This document shows, piece by piece, positions 15,628 to 22,431 of a stretch of 33,396 bases of DNA. Position 1 is the stretch's first letter. Each line of letters begins with the position of its first letter. The notes beneath the pieces were generated by a model. It saw only the letters and a program-made list of their open reading frames with translations. It was not told the DNA's origin and did not search any database. This DNA comes from Bacteroidota bacterium. GTDB taxonomy: Bacteria; Bacteroidota; Ignavibacteria; UBA10030; UBA8401. The stretch is from the NCBI GenBank assembly GCA_008933835.1, contig WBUG01000035.1, positions 1-33,396 on the forward strand, given 5' to 3'. The position numbers and the translations under genes were made by a program.

Positions 15628-16021
15628 GCGGACGCGGTCCCCGGCCGGAGCCGTCGAACAGCCACGTCAACGCCTCCTCCCGCGTGGAGAAGATGCGCAC
15701 GTTGAGTCCGCGGTTGCGGGAGACGGTCTCGAAGAAGCGGACGCTGAGGCGGCTCCGTTCCTTCTCCGGCAGGACGACCGCTTCGCGGAAATCGAGCGGT
15801 ACCTTCTCGGCGATGATGGAGCCGACGAGATCGATGAGGTCGAAGAACGACGGGGGAGCGGTGAGTCCGGTGCAGTTGGCGAGCAGCAGCAGGCACTGGT
15901 GTTCCAGGAGCGCCGCCGCGGTGGCGCGGTACGCCTCGGTCAGGTCCTGTGCGGTGACGGCGCCGGTGTAGAAGGTCTCGACGACGGCGTCGTCGTCATG
16001 GTATCGGAGGTTCCAGGGCAT
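15620..16021 (-). CDS. Small STAS/SpoIIAA-like protein
   Basis: 133 residues starting MPWNLRYHDDD. The alternation of short strands and helices (VVETFYTGAVTAQDLTEAYRATAAALLEHQ, CLLLLANCTGL, DLIDLVGSIIAEKV, REAVVLPE, FFETVSRNRGLNVRIFSTREEALTWLF) resembles STAS-like single-domain proteins used in regulation. I cannot assign a partner. The frame is open further upstream (to 16117) but the added residues are low-complexity, so the internal Met at 16021 is preferred; no strong Shine-Dalgarno supports either. It lies 79 bases downstream of the NtrC-type regulator gene in the same direction and may be cotranscribed. The 3' end overlaps the convergent gene by eight bases. Confidence 0.65.
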   Translation of the reverse strand: MPWNLRYHDDDAVVETFYTGAVTAQDLTEAYRATAAALLEHQCLLLLANCTGLTAPPSFFDLIDLVGSIIAEKVPLDFREAVVLPEKERSRLSVRFFETVSRNRGLNVRIFSTREEALTWLFDGSGRGPRPLT

Positions 16022-16100
16022 TCTGGAGATGGACGCAGAGGGATCCGGTACAGTAGCCAATGGAAGGTACGGAACGTCCGGTACGGACGCAACACGGGTG

Positions 16101-17453
16101 TCACTCCGTTCGGGCACCGGGAAGGAGGCGGGCGATCTTGCTGCTGAGGGTGGTGCGCGGGATTCGGAGGAGCCGGGCGGCGTCGCTCACGTTGCCGCGG
16201 CACCGTTCCAGCGCCCAGCGGAGCATCTGCGTCTCCTTCGCGGTGATGTACTCGTCGAACGACGCGTACTGCGAAAGGTCGTCCGCCGCGCCGGCGTTCC
16301 CATATGGAGCGAAATCGATGACCGACGGATCGATCTGTCCGCTGAACGAGAGCGCGATCATCCGCTCGACGATGTTCTCCAACTCCCGCACGTTGCCGGG
16401 CCAGTGGTGCGACTGCAGTTTGGCGAAGATGCCGGCGGTGAGCAGCATGATCTTGTCCTCCGCGCGGTGCTTGCGGAAGAAGTGCTCCACCAGCAGCGGG
16501 ATGTCCTCCTTCCGTTCGCGGAGCGGCGGCAGGCGGAGCGGGATGATGTTGAGACGGTAGTACAGGTCCTCGCGGAACCGCCGTTCGTCCACCATGCGCC
16601 GCAGGTCCACCTTCGTGGCGCCGATGATGCGCACGTCGATGCCGATGTTCCCGTTCCCCCCCACGCGCGTCAGTTCCCGTTCCTGGATCACCCGCAGCAG
16701 CTTCACCTGCACCCCCATCGGCACGTCGTCGATGTCGTCGATGAAGAGGGTGCCGCCGTTCGCGCGCTCGAAGAAACCGGTGTGCTGCCGCACCGCTCCG
16801 GTGAACGCCCCCTTCTCGTGTCCGAAGAGCTCGCTCTCCAGCAGCGTCTCGGGGATGCTCGACACGCTCACCGCCACGAACTTCTCCCGCCGGCGCGGTC
16901 CGGAGAGGTGCAGCGCCCTCGCCACCATCTCCTTGCCGGTCCCGCTCTCCCCCTCGATGAGCACCGTCGAATCGTTCTGCGCCACCTGCGCCACGGTCTT
17001 GAGCAGGCGTTTCATCGGTTCGGACACGCCGATGATGGGGCGCTCCTCCATCCGCGCGAGACGGTCCTTCAGCTCCGCGTTCTCGATGATGGCGTCGGTG
17101 AGCTGGGCGATGTTCCGGAGGATGGAGAGGAGCTTCTCCGGCGCGAACGGCTTGGTGAGGTAGTCGTACGCCCCGGCCTTGAGGGAGCGGATGGCGGTGT
17201 CGACGCTCGCGAAGGCGGTGATGAGGATGACGCGGCAGTGCGGGTCCTGCTGCAGCACGGCGCTGAGCACCTCCATGCCTCCCAGCTTCGGCAGCCGCAG
17301 GTCCGTGATGACGATGGCGGGACGCTCGCGGGCGAACAGGTCGAGCCCTGCCTCACCCTCCTCGGCGGCATGCACCTCGTATCCCTCGGCGGTCAGGATG
17401 TCCGTGAGGGAGCGGCGGGTGATCTTCTCATCCTCGATGATCAGGACCTTCAT
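16101..17453 (-). CDS. Sigma-54-dependent response regulator, NtrC family
   Basis: 450 residues in three domains. The receiver (1-~120) has acidic EDE (7-9), phospho-acceptor Asp51 (VITDLRLPK) and YLTKPF with Lys101. The AAA+ domain (~138-370) has Walker A GESGTGKE (168-175), the sigma-54 contact loop GAFTGA (215-220) and Walker B around LFIDD (236-240). The Fis-type helix-turn-helix is at the C-terminus (ERCRGNVSDAARLLRIPRTTLSSKI). The Walker B reads FIDDIDD where the family normally has a DE pair, a conservative but notable change. The intact GAFTGA indicates direct activation of sigma-54 RNA polymerase. The start overlaps the kinase stop as ATGA (17450-17453), so kinase and regulator are cognate. 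The frame stays open upstream of this Met inside the kinase gene, but the true start is fixed by the receiver domain. Confidence 0.95.
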   Translation of the reverse strand: MKVLIIEDEKITRRSLTDILTAEGYEVHAAEEGEAGLDLFARERPAIVITDLRLPKLGGMEVLSAVLQQDPHCRVILITAFASVDTAIRSLKAGAYDYLTKPFAPEKLLSILRNIAQLTDAIIENAELKDRLARMEERPIIGVSEPMKRLLKTVAQVAQNDSTVLIEGESGTGKEMVARALHLSGPRRREKFVAVSVSSIPETLLESELFGHEKGAFTGAVRQHTGFFERANGGTLFIDDIDDVPMGVQVKLLRVIQERELTRVGGNGNIGIDVRIIGATKVDLRRMVDERRFREDLYYRLNIIPLRLPPLRERKEDIPLLVEHFFRKHRAEDKIMLLTAGIFAKLQSHHWPGNVRELENIVERMIALSFSGQIDPSVIDFAPYGNAGAADDLSQYASFDEYITAKETQMLRWALERCRGNVSDAARLLRIPRTTLSSKIARLLPGARTE

Positions 17454-18910
17454 GCGGCCGGCTCCGGGCTCACGGGCAGGGTGACGGAGAAGACGGTGCC
17501 GGACCCCGGCGTGCTCCGCACGTCGATGCGGCCGCCGTGGGACTCGACGATGCCGAGGCACACGGAGAGCCCGAGGCCGGTGCCGGTGCCGACGTCCTTG
17601 GTGGTGAAGAACGGGTCGAAGATGCGCTTGAGGTTCTCCGGGGCGATGCCCGCGCCGGTGTCGTGCACCTCCAGCACGGCGCGCTCCGTCCCCTCGGCGC
17701 GGGTGACGATGGCGATGGCGCCGTTGCGGTCGATGGCGTCGAAGCTGTTGAGCACCAGGTTCATCACCACCTCCTGGAAGAGATGGTAGTCGATGCGGAC
17801 GCGGCCGAGCCCCTCGTCGAGCCGCTGCGTCACGGCGATCTGTTTCTCCTTCAGCCGCAGTTCGAAGAGTCCGGTCACCTTCCGCACCGCCTCGTTGATG
17901 TCGATGAGCGATTCCGAGGCGGGCTGCTGGCGGGCGAAACCGAGCAGTTTCTTCACCACCGTCTCGATGTCGTCGATCCCTTCGTTGATGTAGCCGAGGT
18001 ACTCCGCCACCTTCGCGCGGTCCTCGGGGTTCTGGCGGATGGCGTAGAGGCACGACTTGATGCCGTTGAGCGGATTGTTCACCTGATGCGCCACCCCCGA
18101 GGCGAGACGCCCGATGGAGGCGAGCTTCTCCGCCTGGTACACCTGCTGCTGCGCCTGCTGCAGTTCCTGCTTCGAGACGGCGAGACGCTCCTGCAGCAGG
18201 GTGAAGTGGAACTGGAAGAGCCCGATCTCGTCCTTCGGCTCCGCGCTCCCGCTCCGGTCCGTCGTGAAATCGAGCGCATCGATCGCCTTCACGAGGTTCT
18301 CGATGGAGGAGGTCATCCGGTTGATGAGGACGGTGAGCAGGTAGAGCACCGCCGCGGTGATGACGATGGTGGCGGTGAGCAGCAGGAAGAACGCGTCGCT
18401 CACCTCCGCCCGGATGCGGCGCGCGTCGAACCCGATCACCGCGGTCCCCCAGCGCCGGCCGGAGAAGACGAGCGGCTCGCGCACCTCCAGCGTCCAGCCG
18501 AGCGCGTCGTTCTCGTAGATGCGGACGGTCCGGCGGACGCCGTCGTCCGGCATCGCTGCGGGCGGAGAGAAGGGATCCCGTCCCGTCCCCCCGCCCACCT
18601 GCACGAGCGGGGCCCCGCCGGCGTCGGCGATGAGCACGTACGTGACGGTCCCCATCCGGTCCCGGAAGTTCTCGACGTACGTTTCGAGGATGTTCTCCTT
18701 GCGGTAGACCGACTTGTCCTCGTAGATCATCGCGTCGATCACCGTGACGGCGAAGGTGCGCGAGACGGCCACCGCGTTCTCGGTCTGGTTCTCGATGATC
18801 ATCTCGCGCCACTTGAAGAGGAGGATGAAGGAGATGATGAGCATCAGCAGCGAGATGACGGTGCCGGTGAGGAGGAGGATGCGCGTGCGGAGGCTCGAAC
18901 GGACGTTCAT
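17450..18910 (-). CDS. Membrane sensor histidine kinase (NtrB/AtoS-like)
   Basis: 486 residues. Helix 1 is at about 11-33, a periplasmic sensor domain of ~140 residues follows, helix 2 is at ~174-196, then a HAMP-like linker and a coiled coil (ERLAVSKQELQQAQQQVYQAEKLASIG). The phospho-acceptor is His275 in GVAHQVNNPL. The ATPase domain has the N box (NLVLNSFDAI), G1 (DTGAGI), the F box (FDPFFTTK) and G2 (GTGTGLGLS). The periplasmic part resembles a dCache/PAS-like extracellular sensor but is not assigned. GGGAGGACG lies before the start, which overlaps the upstream binding-protein stop by four bases (ATGA, 18907-18910). The downstream NtrC-type regulator also overlaps by four, giving a tight three-gene signalling cassette. 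Confidence 0.94.
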   Translation of the reverse strand: MNVRSSLRTRILLLTGTVISLLMLIISFILLFKWREMIIENQTENAVAVSRTFAVTVIDAMIYEDKSVYRKENILETYVENFRDRMGTVTYVLIADAGGAPLVQVGGGTGRDPFSPPAAMPDDGVRRTVRIYENDALGWTLEVREPLVFSGRRWGTAVIGFDARRIRAEVSDAFFLLLTATIVITAAVLYLLTVLINRMTSSIENLVKAIDALDFTTDRSGSAEPKDEIGLFQFHFTLLQERLAVSKQELQQAQQQVYQAEKLASIGRLASGVAHQVNNPLNGIKSCLYAIRQNPEDRAKVAEYLGYINEGIDDIETVVKKLLGFARQQPASESLIDINEAVRKVTGLFELRLKEKQIAVTQRLDEGLGRVRIDYHLFQEVVMNLVLNSFDAIDRNGAIAIVTRAEGTERAVLEVHDTGAGIAPENLKRIFDPFFTTKDVGTGTGLGLSVCLGIVESHGGRIDVRSTPGSGTVFSVTLPVSPEPAA

Positions 18911-19839
18911 CGCGTCCTCCCGGCGGCGTTCACGAGGGTGCGGATGGCGTCGTACTCGCGGTCGTCCGCCGGCACGAACCCGTTGACGAACTCATTGTCC
19001 CAACCGCGGGTGATCTCGGCGAGGTCCGCACGGTCCGGCCCCAAGGCGAGCAGCACGCGGCGGATCTCGGCGACGATGCGCGGGTCGTGCTCTTTGGCCA
19101 CGACGAGCGGCGAGGTGGGGAAGGGGTCGGAGTACAACAATACGCGCAGGCCGCGGCCGCGCATGCGGGCGATGAGGTACTCGCGCGTGACGCCGGCGTC
19201 GAACGCGCCGGCCAGTACGTTGTGGATCACGCTCTGGTGATGCGGGAAGTTGACGATGCCCTTCAGTTCCTTCGGTGCCAGGCCGTGCCGGACGAACTCG
19301 GTCTGCAGCAGCCAATTGGCGGAGTACGATTCGGCGGAGGGGAGGGCCAGGGTGCGTCCCCGCAGGTCCTTCACGCCGAACACCGGCGAATCGCCGCGGG
19401 TGAAGAGCACCGAGCGGGAGAAGGGTTCGCGGTTGGTGTTGAGCGGTTTCAGCACCGGCACCACGCCGTGCTCCTTCCGCGCCTTGATGTAGACGTACGA
19501 GCCGAGGAAGGCGGCCGCCGCCTCGCCCTCGAGCAGCAGCTGCACCGCTTGATTGTAGTCGTCGCACAGTCGGAGTTCGAAACGGTACGGCGTGTTCGCC
19601 GTGAGGTAGTCGAGCATCGGCTGGTAGCCGCTGTAGATGACGTTCGGCGGGTAGCGCGAGATGACGCTGATGGCGACGACGGGCTTGTGCAGCCGGGTGG
19701 AATCGGCCGCAGCCTCCACCGGCACGGAGAGCACCGTGCCGCCGATGTCCACCGCGTACCGGTGGAAGAAGAGCGTGAAGAGCGCCGACAGCGCCAGCAG
19801 CGCCGCCGCGAGCAGCGTCCGGGAGCGGCGGGTGATCAC
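18907..19839 (-). CDS. PhnD-like periplasmic substrate-binding protein, membrane-anchored
   Basis: 310 residues of the phosphate/phosphite/phosphonate-type (PhnD) binding-protein family. The N-terminus has a single hydrophobic segment (~9-27) with no lipobox, so it is either cleaved or retained as an anchor. Family-like elements include the GYQPMLDYL strand-helix (~72-80), AAFLGSYVYIKAR, the DLRGRTLALPSAESYSANWLLQ block and the AGAFDAGVTREYL hinge region. No ABC permease or ATPase lies nearby. Instead it is overlapped by a histidine kinase gene (ATGA), which suggests it senses a periplasmic ligand for the kinase rather than feeding a transporter. The ligand is unknown; oxyanions such as phosphite or phosphonate are plausible from the family only. 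The adk-like gene ends 30 bases upstream. Confidence 0.85.
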   Translation of the reverse strand: MITRRSRTLLAAALLALSALFTLFFHRYAVDIGGTVLSVPVEAAADSTRLHKPVVAISVISRYPPNVIYSGYQPMLDYLTANTPYRFELRLCDDYNQAVQLLLEGEAAAAFLGSYVYIKARKEHGVVPVLKPLNTNREPFSRSVLFTRGDSPVFGVKDLRGRTLALPSAESYSANWLLQTEFVRHGLAPKELKGIVNFPHHQSVIHNVLAGAFDAGVTREYLIARMRGRGLRVLLYSDPFPTSPLVVAKEHDPRIVAEIRRVLLALGPDRADLAEITRGWDNEFVNGFVPADDREYDAIRTLVNAAGRTR

Positions 19840-19869
19840 CGCGCCTCCGGACGGACCGCCGGTCCGTTC

Positions 19870-21039
19870 TTACCGCAGGTTCCTGAATCCATTCTTCACC
19901 TCGTTGCTGAGGACGGCGAACACCTCGTCGAAGGTGCCGGTGCCGTCCACCGTCACCACGCCGCGCTGCTGCCGGTACTTCTCGATGACCGGCACCGTCT
20001 TGGTCTCGTGCTCTTTCAGGCGCTTCACGATGCGCTCCGTGCTCGAATCGTACGGCATCCGCTGTCCGGTGCGGCTCCGCCGGTCCAGCCGCGCGATGAG
20101 CTCGAGCGTCGGCACCGCGATCTCGATCACGGCGGAGAGGGTGGAGCCGCGCTTCATGAGGAGGCCGTCGAGGATGTACGACTGCACCAGCGTGCGGGGG
20201 AATCCCTTGAAGATGAACCCTTTCACCCCCTTCGCCTCCGCGAGCTTCCGTTCGATGAGGGGCACCACCACGTCGTCCGGCACGAGCTCGCCGCTCTCGT
20301 AGAGGGCGTTGATGCGGGCGCCGAGCGGACTGCCGCTCCGCACCTCCTCCTCCAGCATCGCCCCCGTCGCCACGTACTCCAGGCCGAACTCCTTCGCCAG
20401 CGCCTTCCCCTGCGACCCGCGTCCGGAACCGGGGTGGCCGAACAGGACGATGGTGAGGAGGCGCTTGGACAGTTCGCGGTCGACGTACGCCGCGACGGCG
20501 CCGTGCACCGCGTCGATGGAGGCGGTGCCGTCCACCTCCTGCACGATGCCGCGGTCGCGGTAGAAGCGCATCACCGGGAGGGTCTTCTCGGCGTACTCGT
20601 GCAGACGGTTCCGGATGACCGCTTCGTTGTCGTCGCTCCGGCCGGAGGTCTTCCCGCGTTTCAGCAGCCGCGCCACCGATTCCTCCTCCGGCACCGACAG
20701 CGAGATGAGGCCGGTCAGCGACGTGTTCAGTTTCAGCATCAGGCCTTCCAGGATGTACGCCTGCACCGTGGTGCGCGGGAATCCGTCGAACAGGAATCCG
20801 TTCGCGTCCGGATGTCCGGTGATGGTCTGTTCGATGATCTGCACGATGACCTCGTCCGGCACCAGGCCTCCGGACGCGATGATGTCCGCCGCCTCCCGAC
20901 CGAGCTTCGTGCCGAGCGCCATCTCCTTCCGCAGCAGATCGCCGGTGGAGATGTAGAAGAGGTTGTACTTCTTTAAGAGGAATTCCGACTGGGTCCCTTT
21001 ACCGGCGCCGGGCGGACCGAAGAGAGCGAGGTTGAGCAT
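19870..21039 (-). CDS. Tandem adenylate kinase: active first half, degenerate second half
   Basis: 389 residues made of two adenylate-kinase-like domains. Domain 1 (1-~192) has P-loop GPPGAGKGT (8-16), the AMP-site STGDLLR (31-37) and DGFPRT (85-90), with a short LID, so it should convert ATP + AMP to 2 ADP. Domain 2 (~193-389) matches the same order but with GHPGSGRGS (201-209, P-loop Lys replaced by Arg207), ATGAMLE (224-230, AMP-binding Arg lost) and KGFPRT (278-283), so it is probably catalytically weak or inactive. The start is the Met beginning MLNLALFGPPGAGKG; the frame is open for 31 more codons that are not family-like. Bacterial Adk is usually ~190-220 residues. It is upstream of the PhnD-kinase-regulator cassette in the same direction (30-base gap). 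Confidence 0.9.
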   Translation of the reverse strand: MLNLALFGPPGAGKGTQSEFLLKKYNLFYISTGDLLRKEMALGTKLGREAADIIASGGLVPDEVIVQIIEQTITGHPDANGFLFDGFPRTTVQAYILEGLMLKLNTSLTGLISLSVPEEESVARLLKRGKTSGRSDDNEAVIRNRLHEYAEKTLPVMRFYRDRGIVQEVDGTASIDAVHGAVAAYVDRELSKRLLTIVLFGHPGSGRGSQGKALAKEFGLEYVATGAMLEEEVRSGSPLGARINALYESGELVPDDVVVPLIERKLAEAKGVKGFIFKGFPRTLVQSYILDGLLMKRGSTLSAVIEIAVPTLELIARLDRRSRTGQRMPYDSSTERIVKRLKEHETKTVPVIEKYRQQRGVVTVDGTGTFDEVFAVLSNEVKNGFRNLR

Positions 21040-21099
21040 GACGAACGTTCTGATGGATGATTGATATAGAGGGAATCCCTCCTTACGTCCACTCCATCT

Positions 21100-21105
21100 A
21101 TTATA
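21100..21105 (-). promoter_or_regulatory. Possible -10 element of the tandem adenylate kinase gene
   Basis: TATAAT on the minus strand, 61 bases before the ATG at 21039. No good -35 lies at 16-18 bases; TTGCGT is 21 bases upstream. The surrounding 21040-21333 is AT-rich, carries promoters for both divergent genes and holds no convincing coding sequence. Confidence 0.35.
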
Positions 21106-21179
21106 AAAACCGTTCCAAAGAACCCGACGCAAAAAATCGCTGAATTACAGCGTTTCATTCCTCTTTCTGCAAAACAGTA

Positions 21180-21216
21180 TGACGAAAAATCGTCACAACG
21201 TCAAATCATCGTCACT
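21180..21216 (+). promoter_or_regulatory. Palindrome and Pho-box-like direct repeats before the phosphate gene cluster
   Basis: TGACGA (21180-21185) and TCGTCA (21190-21195) form a perfect palindrome around AAAA. CGTCAAA (21199-21205), TCAT, CGTCACT (21210-21216) are direct repeats with an 11-base period and a 4-base AT-rich spacer, the geometry of a PhoB box. CGTCA also occurs at 21191. The site is 118-154 bases before the first gene of the rightward cluster. No PhoB gene is in the window; regulator identity is inferred. Confidence 0.4.
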
Positions 21217-21333
21217 AAATATAAGACAATTCGGTGAAATATCGAAATTCTCGCCAAAAACGAAGATTTTGCCGGATGGCATGTTTATTGCAAAAGATGC
21301 AGTGATCACCCTTCACCAAATCATGGAGAACCT

Positions 21334-21918
21334 ATGCAAGAGATCGTCCCGCGGTGGGAATGGAGAACCTTCACCAACGACCTGAAGCAGGCCGAGGCCA
21401 ACATCCGGAAGCATCCGGAGGGGAAGACCCGGGAGAGCGCCGAGGTCTACATCCTCTCCGAAGTGAGCATGGACAACACGAAGGTGCGGGACGGCCTGAT
21501 GGACATCAAGACCCTCCAGCAGGTGAACGAAGACCGTCTCGAACTGTGGCTCCCCATCATGAAGGGGGAGTTCCCGCTGCCGGTGTCCGAGATCGAGAAG
21601 GTGTTCAAGTGCTTCCGCGTCAGCCCGCCGAAGTTCCAGCGCGAGGCGTACACGTTCGAACAGTACCTGGACGAGGTCATCCGCCCGTTGAAGCTGCTGA
21701 AGGCGGTGAACGTGCACAAGAAGCGGACCGGCTTCACCATCAACGGCACCATCGTGGAGATCGCCGAGGTGACGGTGGACGACAAGAAGGTCAAGACCGC
21801 GGCGGTGGAGTTCGAGGACCCCGCGATGGTGATCAAGACCGTCCGTGAGCTCGGGCTCGACGGATTCCCGAACGTCAACTACCTGCGGGGGCTCAAGAAC
21901 CTCGTCGGCATGAAATAA
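21334..21918 (+). CDS. CYTH-like (triphosphate-tunnel-fold) protein
   Basis: 194 residues, no signal peptide. Strand-rich, charged pattern with EWRTF at the start, AEVYILS, VRDGLMDIKTL, DRLELWLP, KRTGFTINGTIVEIAEVTVDD and TAAVEFED, resembling a divergent CYTH barrel in which alternating Lys/Arg/Glu line a tunnel. The canonical ExExK start is missing (EIVPRWEWR instead). It directly precedes a clear CYTH gene (nine bases), which supports the assignment by association. The start is preceded by TGGAGAA at a suitable distance. Possible roles are polyphosphate or nucleotide binding or hydrolysis; this is inferred only. First gene of the rightward phosphate cluster. Confidence 0.6.
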   Translation: MQEIVPRWEWRTFTNDLKQAEANIRKHPEGKTRESAEVYILSEVSMDNTKVRDGLMDIKTLQQVNEDRLELWLPIMKGEFPLPVSEIEKVFKCFRVSPPKFQREAYTFEQYLDEVIRPLKLLKAVNVHKKRTGFTINGTIVEIAEVTVDDKKVKTAAVEFEDPAMVIKTVRELGLDGFPNVNYLRGLKNLVGMK

Positions 21919-21927
21919 GGAGAAGCC

Positions 21928-22395
21928 ATGGGAAAAGAGATCGAACGGAAGTTCCTCGTCGCCGGCGAGTTCAAAACGCTGGCGGTCAAGTCCACCCGCA
22001 TCGTGCAGGGGTACCTCTCGTCGGTGCCGGAGCGGACCGTCCGCGTGCGCATCAAGGGTGACAAAGGCTTCCTCACGGTGAAGGGGATCGGCAACGATTC
22101 CGGCGCGAGCCGGTTCGAGTGGGAGACGGAGATACCGCTCCGCGAGACCGAAGAACTGCTGAAGATCTGCGAGCCGGGCGTCATCGACAAGACGCGGCAC
22201 CTGGTGAAGGCCGGGGCGCACACCTTCGAGGTGGACGAGTTCGCCGGCGAGAACCGGGGACTGGTGGTCGCCGAGGTGGAGCTCGCCTCCGAGACCGAAG
22301 CGTTCGAGAGACCGGCCTGGCTCGGCCAGGAGGTGACCGGCGACGCGCGGTACTACAATTCCATGCTGATGAAGCATCCGTTCACGAAGTGGTGA
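21928..22395 (+). CDS. CYTH-domain triphosphate tunnel metalloenzyme
   Basis: 155 residues covering one complete CYTH domain. The signature EIERKFL (ExExK) begins at residue 4. Further strand motifs with alternating charges follow: TRIVQGYLSS, RTVRVRIKGDKGFLTVKG, FEWETEIP, KTRHLV, FEVDEFAGENRGLVVAEVEL and YYNSMLMKHP. Bacterial single-domain members (CthTTM, NeuTTM and related) hydrolyse inorganic tripolyphosphate with divalent metal. AAGGAG lies before the ATG. It sits nine bases after a CYTH-like gene and 36 bases before an SLC13 transporter, in line with a role in polyphosphate/phosphate metabolism. Nucleoside triphosphatase activity is an alternative. Confidence 0.9.
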   Translation: MGKEIERKFLVAGEFKTLAVKSTRIVQGYLSSVPERTVRVRIKGDKGFLTVKGIGNDSGASRFEWETEIPLRETEELLKICEPGVIDKTRHLVKAGAHTFEVDEFAGENRGLVVAEVELASETEAFERPAWLGQEVTGDARYYNSMLMKHPFTKW

Positions 22396-22431
22396 TCCGT
22401 ACGGACCGCCGCTGATTCCAGGACACGCACC

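Noticed and set aside
17454-18812. N-terminal extension of the NtrC-type regulator
   Set aside because: The frame is open but runs through the kinase gene in another phase and gives Arg/Gly-rich nonsense; the receiver domain fixes the start at 17453.
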